DNA from: Manganibacter manganicus
Lineage (GTDB): Bacteria > Pseudomonadota > Alphaproteobacteria > Rhizobiales > Rhizobiaceae
Direction of reading: 5' to 3'
NCBI RefSeq assembly: GCF_002075885.1
Contig: NZ_MDET01000001.1
Coordinates: 228,564 to 292,563 of the forward strand
DNA length: 64,000 nucleotides
Below the pieces are notes generated by a model, which saw nothing but the letters and a program-made list of their open reading frames with translations, made no database searches and was not told the DNA's origin. The position numbers and the translations under genes were made by a program. This document shows, one piece after another, positions 8,680 through 16,372 of this stretch; position 1 is the stretch's first letter; each line of letters opens with the position of its first letter.

Positions 8680-10113
8680 ATGGACGCGCGATCGGATCGA
8701 AACGCGATACCTCTTGCAGTCGATCTAGACGGTACGCTTATCGCCACGGATTTGTTGTGGGAGGGGTTATTCAGCCTCCTCAGAAAGAATCCATTTTATC
8801 TTCTTCTGGTGCCAGTCTGGCTCGCCGGTGGAGCGGCCCGGTTGAAGTGTGAAATTGCCAGTCGTATCGATATCGATCCAGCCGCCTTGCCTTATCGGGG
8901 GCCGCTTCTTGCTCGGTTGCAGACTGAACGCGCCGATGGCCGCAAGCTCATTCTGGCTACAGGAACGCCACGCAAGTTCGCAGAGGCGATTGCGGCGCAC
9001 CTGGGTATTTTTGATGAAGTGCTTGCGACCGACGGGCGGCACAATCTGACCTCCAGCCGCAAGCGTGAAGCTCTCATTGCTGCATATGGTGATGGTGGTT
9101 TCGACTATGCTGGCAACAGCAGGCACGATCTTGCCGTGTTCGAAGCGGCTCGCTCGTCGATCGTCGTGGCACCAGACAGAAAAGCTGCGCGCTATCAGAT
9201 TGCGCATAGCTGCGAGACTTTGCCGGGGCAGAAACCTGGTATCAGCGCCGTGCTCAAGATGCTGCGTGTGCATCAATGGTTGAAGAACGGGCTGGTCGCC
9301 GTTCCGGTGGTGGTTTCGCATCAATATCTCGATGCAAATCTAATCCGACAATGCATTTTGGCGTTTGTTTCATTCAGTGCGGTTGCCTCGGCAATCTACA
9401 TACTTAATGATTTTTTTGATCTGGCGCTTGATCGACAACATCCCACCAAGCGACATCGACCCTTTGCCAGCGGCGCGCTTTCCATTCCGTTCGGCCTTGT
9501 TTCGATAGCCGTACTGCTGGTGATCGGCATTTTGACGGCGCTGTTTTGCCCGCCACCGTTTCTTGGCGTGCTTGTCGGTTATATGGTTCTCACGACAGCT
9601 TATTCGCTCTGTTTAAAGCGAATGCTGTTGATCGATGTGCTGACGCTGGCAGGACTTTACACAGTGCGGGTTCTGGGGGGTGCGGCGGCCACGCAAGTCG
9701 GGGTCTCGTTCTGGCTGCTCGCCTTTTCGATTTTCTTCTTTCTGTCATTGGCCCTCGTGAAACGCTATGTCGAACTGCGGACGTCGGCGTTGTCTCCAGG
9801 CGAGCGTATTGCAGGGCGGGGGTATCGCACGGAAGATCAGGAAATCATTGCGCAGGCGGGAATGGCTTCGGCGTTTTCGTCGGCTCTGGTTCTGGCTCTT
9901 TACATGAACAGCGAAGCTGTTCGCGAGCTTTACCCCCACGCATGGGTGATGTGGCCGCTGCCACCGATCATTCTCTACATGACCATGCGCGTATGGATCC
10001 TGGCCCGGCGAGATGAAATGCATGACGATCCCGTCGTTTTCATCGTTCGCGACTGGCGTAGCCAGATCGTCGTGGCCATCGGCGCGATGCTGCTGGTTGG
10101 CGGGGCATTGTAA
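8680..10113 (+). CDS. HAD phosphatase-UbiA prenyltransferase fusion, DPPR-synthase-like
   Basis: A two-domain membrane protein (477 aa). Residues about 1-180 form a HAD hydrolase with the nucleophile motif DLDGT (15-19). Residues about 190-477 form a UbiA-fold prenyltransferase with many membrane helices and the motif NDFFDLALDRQHPTKRHRP (from residue 243). That motif closely matches mycobacterial decaprenyl-phosphate phosphoribosyltransferase (Rv3806c type). The likely reaction is transfer of phosphoribose from PRPP to polyprenyl phosphate, with the HAD domain removing the 5-phosphate, a step done by a separate protein in mycobacteria. It opens a five-gene operon and its stop overlaps the next ATG by one base. 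The ATG at 8680 has an AGGG-type site; GTG 8653 and ATG 8662 are alternatives. Confidence 0.85.
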   Translation: MDARSDRNAIPLAVDLDGTLIATDLLWEGLFSLLRKNPFYLLLVPVWLAGGAARLKCEIASRIDIDPAALPYRGPLLARLQTERADGRKLILATGTPRKFAEAIAAHLGIFDEVLATDGRHNLTSSRKREALIAAYGDGGFDYAGNSRHDLAVFEAARSSIVVAPDRKAARYQIAHSCETLPGQKPGISAVLKMLRVHQWLKNGLVAVPVVVSHQYLDANLIRQCILAFVSFSAVASAIYILNDFFDLALDRQHPTKRHRPFASGALSIPFGLVSIAVLLVIGILTALFCPPPFLGVLVGYMVLTTAYSLCLKRMLLIDVLTLAGLYTVRVLGGAAATQVGVSFWLLAFSIFFFLSLALVKRYVELRTSALSPGERIAGRGYRTEDQEIIAQAGMASAFSSALVLALYMNSEAVRELYPHAWVMWPLPPIILYMTMRVWILARRDEMHDDPVVFIVRDWRSQIVVAIGAMLLVGGAL

Positions 10114-11459
10114 TGACGGCTGGCGATTACCACAGCTTTGGTCGAATACGGCCGGCCACGCCGAGCGTGATAGAGCCGCCCGAAGCAATTGCCACGCTTG
10201 AGACAGAAAATGCTGCCAAGGGGTCGCTGCTCGCATTCGGTAACGGGCGTTCCTATGGCGACAGCTGTCAGAACATGTCTGGCGTGATCGTCGATATGCG
10301 GGCGATGGATCGCATTCTTTCCTTCGATCCGCAAACGGGGATCATTGAGGCTGAGTCGGGTGCATTGCTGCGCGACATCATTGCCCACGCTGCGCCGTTC
10401 GGTTTCTTTCCGGCCGTCGTGCCCGGCACGCAATACGTGACTCTCGGCGGCGCAATCGCCAACGATATCCACGGCAAGAACCACCATCGCCGCGGCACTT
10501 TCGGCTGCCATGTCGAATCATTTGTACTTCTTCGGTCGGATGGTCGCCGCCATGTTTGTTCAGCCTCTCGCAACGGCGCCTTGTTCCGGGCGACCATCGG
10601 TGGGATGGGGCTGACAGGCCTCATGCTGTCGGCATCGATCCGATTGATGCGAGTGCCTTCTTTGGACATTATCGAAAAGGCGACCCCCTTCCGCGATCTA
10701 CGCGAATTCTTTGACATCGCCGCACAGGCCGACACGGCCAATGAATATGCCGTCGCGTGGATAGACCAGCTTTCAGCCGGCGGACGTGGGATTCTGCTAA
10801 CGGGCAATCATGCCGAATCTGGCGCGCGCACGACGACACGTTCGGGCGGCCGATTGTCGGTCCCCATTCAGCCGCCTTTCACTGTGCTCAATCACCCGTT
10901 TTTGCGAGTATTCAATTCTGCGTATCAGTGGAAGAAGTGTCGCGAGAAGAACGTTCGACACACTGGTTATCGAAGTTTCTTTTTCCCGCTGGATAAAGTG
11001 CGGAACTGGAACCGCCTCTATGGACCAAAAGGATTGTTTCAGCACCAGAGTGTCATGCCGCCAGAGGGGGCAAGCGGGGTGGTGGAAGCCTTGCTTGCTA
11101 CGGCGCGCAGGTCTGGGCAGGGCTCCTTCCTGACCGTGCTCAAGCGCTTCGGCGCAGTCAAATCGCCGGGCCTGCTCTCGTTTCCACGCGCAGGCTACAC
11201 GCTGACGCTCGATTTTCCGAACCGTGGCGAGAAAACGCTTTCGCTCTTAAGGCTTCTGGACCGTATTGCCATTGATGCCGGAGGGGCCGTCAATCCCTAC
11301 AAGGATGCGCGGATGGAAGCGAATGTTTTCGCGGCTTCCTTCCCGAATTGGCGCCAACTCGATGTCTGTCGCGACCCTGCGTTCATGTCTGATTTCTGGC
11401 GCCGCACAGCAGGCAGTCTGAGGCCAAATAACGAGAACTCCATGCAGGCGGCAGAATAA
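10113..11459 (+). CDS. DprE1-like FAD-linked oxidoreductase
   Basis: A VAO/PCMH-type flavoprotein (448 aa) resembling DprE1, which oxidises the 2-hydroxyl of polyprenyl-phosphoryl-ribose. Visible family marks are GNGRSYGD (43-50), DIHGKNHH (118-125; FAD/substrate loop with the Lys of DprE1 position 134), and YKDAR with Lys397 aligning to catalytic Lys418 of DprE1. The residue aligning with Cys387 of DprE1, the target of benzothiazinone drugs, is Thr365 here (GYTLTLDFP). Start and stop are packed against neighbours (1-base overlap upstream, 3-base gap downstream). Residue alignments were made by eye from memory of DprE1. Confidence 0.85.
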   Translation: MTAGDYHSFGRIRPATPSVIEPPEAIATLETENAAKGSLLAFGNGRSYGDSCQNMSGVIVDMRAMDRILSFDPQTGIIEAESGALLRDIIAHAAPFGFFPAVVPGTQYVTLGGAIANDIHGKNHHRRGTFGCHVESFVLLRSDGRRHVCSASRNGALFRATIGGMGLTGLMLSASIRLMRVPSLDIIEKATPFRDLREFFDIAAQADTANEYAVAWIDQLSAGGRGILLTGNHAESGARTTTRSGGRLSVPIQPPFTVLNHPFLRVFNSAYQWKKCREKNVRHTGYRSFFFPLDKVRNWNRLYGPKGLFQHQSVMPPEGASGVVEALLATARRSGQGSFLTVLKRFGAVKSPGLLSFPRAGYTLTLDFPNRGEKTLSLLRLLDRIAIDAGGAVNPYKDARMEANVFAASFPNWRQLDVCRDPAFMSDFWRRTAGSLRPNNENSMQAAE

Positions 11460-11462
11460 GCA

Positions 11463-11897
11463 ATGAAATATCTACCGTTCATCCTCTTCACGGTCATGAC
11501 CAACGCGGCGGCGCAATTGATGCTCAAGCAGGGCATGATATCGCTTGGGGTAATCAGTTTTGAAGGCGCCAACCCGCTTCTTAAGCTCCTCCAGGTGGTG
11601 GTCAACCCCTGGGTGTTTTTTGGGCTGTGCACCTTCGTCATTTCGATGGCTTCGCATCTCTATGTGCTTTCCAAGGTGGAGCTTTCTTTCGCCTATCCGT
11701 TCCTAAGCCTGGCTTATGTCGCAGTCGCCGTGTTTGCCTATTTCCTTTTCCGCGAGGATCTCAATGCTTGGCGCATCGCCGGTATCGCGCTCATCTGCGC
11801 TGGAACTGTCCTAATTGCGCAAAGCGGCCATTCGAGCCACGAAGTTGGCACGAATGTTGCTTCAACATCCTTGCAAACAAGCGAGATTTCAGAATGA
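11463..11897 (+). CDS. Small EamA/SMR-like membrane transporter, possible lipid-sugar flippase
   Basis: A 144-aa protein with four predicted membrane helices and an SMR-like start (MTNAAAQLMLKQG), similar in size and layout to ArnE/ArnF-type subunits that flip undecaprenyl-linked aminoarabinose. Inside this operon it could move a polyprenyl-phosphoryl pentose across the inner membrane. Mycobacteria use an unrelated GtrA-type protein near the same step. The C-terminal tail of about 25 residues is hydrophilic. The stop overlaps the next gene by four bases (ATGA), supporting co-translation. The flippase role is inference. Confidence 0.75.
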   Translation: MKYLPFILFTVMTNAAAQLMLKQGMISLGVISFEGANPLLKLLQVVVNPWVFFGLCTFVISMASHLYVLSKVELSFAYPFLSLAYVAVAVFAYFLFREDLNAWRIAGIALICAGTVLIAQSGHSSHEVGTNVASTSLQTSEISE

Positions 11898-12901
11898 GAC
11901 ACATAATTTTCGGCGGTGACGGCTTCGTCGGTCGCCACCTTGTCCCCAAACTGATTGCCGACGGCGAGGAAGTTATTGTCGCAGATATCGCCAGGAGCGA
12001 TCTCCGGCATTATCGGTCGGTCCGCCATGTCCATTGTGACGTCACCGATCCGCGTTCTATCGCGGCGGTAGGCATTAAGAGCGACGACATGGTTTATAAT
12101 CTGTCGGCAAAAATGCTGTCGCCGATTCAGATTCGGGCCAAGCGCCACGATTTCTTCTTTCCGGTGAATTTCCATGGGACCGAGCATATCATCCGGGCCA
12201 TGGACAAAGCGGGTGCTCAAAAACTCGTCCACTTCACAACGGACATGATCTACGGCCATACGGTCACTTATCCGATGACGGAAGAACATCCGGTTGCGCC
12301 GCTCGGTGAATATGGATGGTCGAAACAGAAGACCGAGGATCTGGCGGCCGAGTGGCGTAAACGCGGTATGATGATCTCGCTGTTTCGGCCGCGCCTCATC
12401 ATCGGTCCCGGACGGCTCGGTATCCTCGAAAAATTGTTTAAGCTGATCGACTGGAATCTGCCGGTGCCGATGATCGGTTCGGGCAAGAACCCCTACCAGT
12501 TCATCTCCGTTTTCGATTGTGCCGAAGCCTGCCGCGCGGCCTGGAAGACCGGTGTTCCGAACGAGGCTTATAATCTAGGCTCGCTCAATCCGCCGCCGGT
12601 GCGCAAGTTGCTCGGCGACCTGATCCGGCATGCCGGCTCGAAATCGATCCTTCTGCCGACGCCCGGCTGGGCGGTGAAGCGCACGCTCGACCTGCTCGAC
12701 TTCATGAACATGCCGATCATGGACCCGGAGCAATATTTGATCGCTGACGAAGAATGCGTGCTCGACGTATCCAAGGGTGAGCGTCAACTCGGCTGGGTAC
12801 CGCAATATCGCGACGAAGACATGCTGATCGCGGCCTATAGCGAATATCGCGCGGCCAAGGAAAACCGCACGCTTGCGGCCGATCAGGTGCCTGCCGAATA
12901 G
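11894..12901 (+). CDS. Extended SDR, NAD-dependent epimerase/dehydratase family
   Basis: A 335-aa extended short-chain dehydrogenase. The NAD-binding loop GGDGFVGRHL is at residues 6-15 and the catalytic Tyr-X3-Lys lies in YGWSK near residue 140, with a TTDMIYG segment ahead of it supplying the usual Ser/Thr. In this context it may reduce the 2-keto intermediate made by the DprE1-like protein (the DprE2 role, though mycobacterial DprE2 is a classical rather than extended SDR) or modify the sugar further. The start at 11894 gives an intact Rossmann N-terminus and an ATGA overlap; longer starts at 11627 lie inside the transporter gene. Confidence 0.82.
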   Translation: MRHIIFGGDGFVGRHLVPKLIADGEEVIVADIARSDLRHYRSVRHVHCDVTDPRSIAAVGIKSDDMVYNLSAKMLSPIQIRAKRHDFFFPVNFHGTEHIIRAMDKAGAQKLVHFTTDMIYGHTVTYPMTEEHPVAPLGEYGWSKQKTEDLAAEWRKRGMMISLFRPRLIIGPGRLGILEKLFKLIDWNLPVPMIGSGKNPYQFISVFDCAEACRAAWKTGVPNEAYNLGSLNPPPVRKLLGDLIRHAGSKSILLPTPGWAVKRTLDLLDFMNMPIMDPEQYLIADEECVLDVSKGERQLGWVPQYRDEDMLIAAYSEYRAAKENRTLAADQVPAE

Positions 12902-12922
12902 CTGGCCGAAGGAGTTGCTCGA

Positions 12923-14395
12923 ATGACAGTCATGACCAAACCTGAACACATCGCAGACCGCGCGATGGTAAATGCACCGCCGCTATCGCCGATTCGTATC
13001 ACCAAGCCAGACCTGCTTGGTGTCGAGGATGCCAAGGCATTGGATGTGGCGCGCATCACCGATCTGTTCAAAGCGCATATCAATCCCGGTCAACTCCATT
13101 TCATGAAGTTACTCGGTTTCCACAAGGTCAAGATCGAACGCGCTGAAGGCATGTTCTATATCGATCAGGCCGGCCGCAAGATCCTCGATTTCTTCGGCGG
13201 TTTCGGCTCGCTGGCCTTCGGTCACAACCACCCTCGCATTATCGAGGCGCGCAAGAAATTCCAGGACGAGAAACGTCAGGAAATCGCCATTGCGTTCATG
13301 TCGCAATATGCGGCCGCGCTCGCCCACAATCTTGCGGCTTGTTCGCCCGGCGATCTCGATATGGTGTTCCTCGGCTCTTCAGGCTCCGAGGCAATGGAAG
13401 CCGCGGTTAAACTTGCCGAACGCGCTGCCGGGACAAAGCGTCCCAAGATTGTGTATGCGGAGAATTCCTTCCACGGCAAGACAAAGGGTGTTTTGGCCAT
13501 TACCGATGGAGCGCTTTATCGCGGCGAGTTCAAACTGACCGACAACACTGTCCGCGTGCCGTTCGGCGACATTGACGCCACCGAGCGCCTGTTTCGCGCT
13601 GATCCAGAGATTGGCGTCATTGTGCTGGAGACCATCCAGGGAGGCGGCGGTATCGTCCAGGCGCCGGCCGAATATTGGCAAAAGCTTCGTGCGCTATGCG
13701 ACCAGTATGATGTCTTGTGGGTCGCCGATGAAGTGCAATGCGGTTACGGCCGCTCAGGCCGCTTCTATGCGTTCGAGCATTACGGCGTGGTGCCTGACAT
13801 CACTGCCTTGGCCAAATCTCTGGGTGGCGGCAAGGCGGCGGTCGGCGCGATGATTGCCAAACTTGACGTTTACATGAAGGCCTATGGTGCACCCAAGACC
13901 GCGATGATCCACGCTCAGGCAACTTTCGGAGGCATGGGCGAGGCCTGCATAACGGCGATCGAAGCTCTCAACGTGCTTTATGACGAAGGTCTGATCGACA
14001 ATGCCGCCGATACCGGTGCCTATCTGCTGGAGCGACTTGAGGCGCTGCGTGTGAAATATCCCAAGATCATCAAGGACGTCCGAGGTCAGGGTTTGATGAT
14101 CGGGTTGGAATTCCATGACTTCTCACAGACCTTGCCGATGGTGTTGCGGCCAATGGTTTCGATGCTCGATGACAAGTTGAAAGGCTCGTTGTCCGGCTTT
14201 GCGGGGGCGCTGCTATTGCGCGATTATGACGTGCTGGTCGCCTTCACCGAATATAATCGCAACGTCATCCGCTTGGAGCCGCCGTTGATTTGCCAGCGAG
14301 AGCATGTTGATCGCTTCGTCGAAGCGCTCGATAGCCTGCTTTCGCGCGGGATTGTGGCGATCGTGAAGGACTTCGTCAAAAGTCAGGTCAGATAG
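12923..14395 (+). CDS. Class III (PLP) aminotransferase of the pentose-lipid operon
   Basis: A 490-aa class III aminotransferase. GSSGSEAMEAAVKLA (151-165) binds the PLP phosphate, DEV (269-271) contacts the ring nitrogen, and Lys298 in TALAKSLGGGK is the expected Schiff-base lysine. The N-terminal 60 residues precede the usual core. It follows the SDR by 21 bases with a good site (GGAG), so it belongs to the operon. Sugar aminotransferases are usually of the DegT/AHBA fold, so a class III enzyme here is unusual. It may act on a non-sugar amine or decorate the lipid-linked product. Substrate unknown. Confidence 0.82.
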   Translation: MTVMTKPEHIADRAMVNAPPLSPIRITKPDLLGVEDAKALDVARITDLFKAHINPGQLHFMKLLGFHKVKIERAEGMFYIDQAGRKILDFFGGFGSLAFGHNHPRIIEARKKFQDEKRQEIAIAFMSQYAAALAHNLAACSPGDLDMVFLGSSGSEAMEAAVKLAERAAGTKRPKIVYAENSFHGKTKGVLAITDGALYRGEFKLTDNTVRVPFGDIDATERLFRADPEIGVIVLETIQGGGGIVQAPAEYWQKLRALCDQYDVLWVADEVQCGYGRSGRFYAFEHYGVVPDITALAKSLGGGKAAVGAMIAKLDVYMKAYGAPKTAMIHAQATFGGMGEACITAIEALNVLYDEGLIDNAADTGAYLLERLEALRVKYPKIIKDVRGQGLMIGLEFHDFSQTLPMVLRPMVSMLDDKLKGSLSGFAGALLLRDYDVLVAFTEYNRNVIRLEPPLICQREHVDRFVEALDSLLSRGIVAIVKDFVKSQVR

Positions 14396-14410
14396 GGAAC
14401 GTACGCCTGC

Positions 14411-16153
14411 TCACTGACGTGGCAGCCTTGCTGCCAGGCGGGGGTTCACGAGGGCGTCCGCGCAGTCGTTAAGTTTGATGCGGATGTGCTGCGCCAAACC
14501 CTGCTGGTAGATTTTCAGAAGCTGAAGGTTGGCGTCGGTAAGTGGGCAGGTGGGCAAGATTGCGATGTCCACGGCGCGGACCGCCTTCAGTTCCTGGGAA
14601 TCTGGATTCGGGACGGCGCGGAAAGGATCTGCTCCGATAGCAACGTATTTCGGTGCGTTGCGATTCATCAGCCATGGGTAGGGATTGACGAACTCCAGTG
14701 TCATGATCGTCGAAAAGTGAATGCCGCTTTTTTGCTCCAACTCAAGTAGGCTGCTGATGTTACGGTCCATTTCGATGAGCTGTCCGATCTGGAAGCCGAA
14801 TTCCGAGTAGAGCGCCGGCGAGGGCAACTCGCCGACTTTGGCAAAGCTTGTGAACGCTTCGTGGTGTGATGTCAGAATGGGCAAGACGCGCTGTGTCCGC
14901 TCCATGACGCGTGGGCGCAGGTTTACGGCTCCCAGCGTTTTCAGATGCTGGTTCGGCAGGTCGACGTTTTTCACCGAGCCGATATAGGCACGCGCGGCGC
15001 GCTCGACCGTATACACCAATGGCGGCAAAACACAGGCACCAGCGAGAGCCATCGTGGCGACGAGTGTCTTTGGCTTCGCAGTAGCGGGCTCCAAGTGGAG
15101 GAGCAACGCAAGCACGGCAGGCCAAATCAATATCATAGCCTGGCTTCCCGTGTTCTGCGTTTCGAACAGGACGCCGGCGAACAGCACGACCACCAACCAT
15201 AGTGCGTCGTTATCGAGCAACCGTGAGACGCTGTGAAGCGTCTTTTCTCGCCGGATAAGACCCAAATCAGCGCTGAGATGCCGGCTGTTGGCGATGGCGC
15301 TCAATGCAGCCAATAGCAATCCGCTTGCAAGTACGCCGAAATTGAGTGAGGCCGATTGTACGAAGCGGGGTGCCAGTGTCTCGTCGTTCATTGCCACCAG
15401 TGAGAAAATATCTTTCAGGTAGCTCGTAACCAGCCCGCTGCTGAATTCGACAATTGCCAGAACGGCAAAAAAGCCAAGTGCAGCGATAACTGCGTGGCGA
15501 AGTGATAAACGACCGGCGAGCAGCGCGAAAAGGCAAAGTATTGCACCCGAAACCGCGCCAGTGATCTTTCCGAAGAACAAGGCCAGCATCGACACCGCAA
15601 TGACGATGCAAAGAAGGCGTGCGCTGCGTACGAAGATGAGTGCTGCGACAAGGACGTAGAGCAGTTGACTGGTGTGCCTGTTGTATATGCCGAACCCATC
15701 GGAGCCAGGAAATGGATAGAAGGAGCGGGTGTTAAACGGCAACACTGCAAAAACCAGAAACGGGATCAGCAAGGCCAAGGCAGTGTTGCGGGAGCGCCGG
15801 TCCACATCCATGATGATCAATGCGATCAACGGGGCGGTGACAACAAGCCATGACCAGTGGGCAAGCAGCACGGGTTGGGCGCGGGGAAACAGAATTGTGC
15901 CACCAGTGAAGATATAGTAGCCGAGCGGTCCGACAGGGGCGAAGAAATCGTTGATCGGCACTTGCCCGTTCAAGATCCGGTTTGCCGCGTCGAAATAGAT
16001 GAAGACATCCCAATACATCGGGCCGATGGGGGCGGTGAGCGGCAGCATAAGCAATACAGCCAGCCCGGCGATGACGACAAGGAGGATTGCGATCGGCGAC
16101 GTCCTGATCGAGCCACGCAAGATTTCTTGCGTGTTTTCCCTTGCTGTCGTCAT
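14411..16153 (-). CDS. Polytopic membrane protein, candidate GT-C glycosyltransferase
   Basis: A 580-aa protein with about ten hydrophobic helices followed by a soluble C-terminal region (from about residue 370). The first periplasmic loop carries acidic residues (MYWDVFIYFDAAN) and NDFFAPVGPL, a layout common in GT-C transferases that use polyprenyl-phosphate sugars. It sits convergently 15 bases from the end of the DprE1/UbiA-like operon, so it is a candidate acceptor enzyme for that operon's lipid-linked pentose. The ATG at 16153 has GGAAG upstream; ATG 16186 (AAAGGTGG) is equally possible. No specific family is recognised. Confidence 0.6.
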   Translation of the reverse strand: MTTARENTQEILRGSIRTSPIAILLVVIAGLAVLLMLPLTAPIGPMYWDVFIYFDAANRILNGQVPINDFFAPVGPLGYYIFTGGTILFPRAQPVLLAHWSWLVVTAPLIALIIMDVDRRSRNTALALLIPFLVFAVLPFNTRSFYPFPGSDGFGIYNRHTSQLLYVLVAALIFVRSARLLCIVIAVSMLALFFGKITGAVSGAILCLFALLAGRLSLRHAVIAALGFFAVLAIVEFSSGLVTSYLKDIFSLVAMNDETLAPRFVQSASLNFGVLASGLLLAALSAIANSRHLSADLGLIRREKTLHSVSRLLDNDALWLVVVLFAGVLFETQNTGSQAMILIWPAVLALLLHLEPATAKPKTLVATMALAGACVLPPLVYTVERAARAYIGSVKNVDLPNQHLKTLGAVNLRPRVMERTQRVLPILTSHHEAFTSFAKVGELPSPALYSEFGFQIGQLIEMDRNISSLLELEQKSGIHFSTIMTLEFVNPYPWLMNRNAPKYVAIGADPFRAVPNPDSQELKAVRAVDIAILPTCPLTDANLQLLKIYQQGLAQHIRIKLNDCADALVNPRLAARLPRQ

Positions 16154-16372
16154 ATTCGTTGTTCTTCCGCCCAGAATCCCGTTCATTGGCGCGTGCCACC
16201 TTTCGGGACGTTCATATTTGCCGGGCAGGGTTAACAACCGGTTATATCGATCGTGCGTAATATATGCCGGAAACCGCAGGTCGCGCTGCTTCTTTGCCGT
16301 GTCGCAAACAGGCTGCAATCGCACCGCCGCGCTCTATACTGTGCCCCGAAATCTTACGTCGGAGTCGCAGGC

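Noticed and set aside
11627-11893. N-terminal extension of the SDR gene
   Set aside because: The extension lies inside the transporter gene in another frame and would precede the Rossmann start; the ATGA overlap at 11894 is the natural start.
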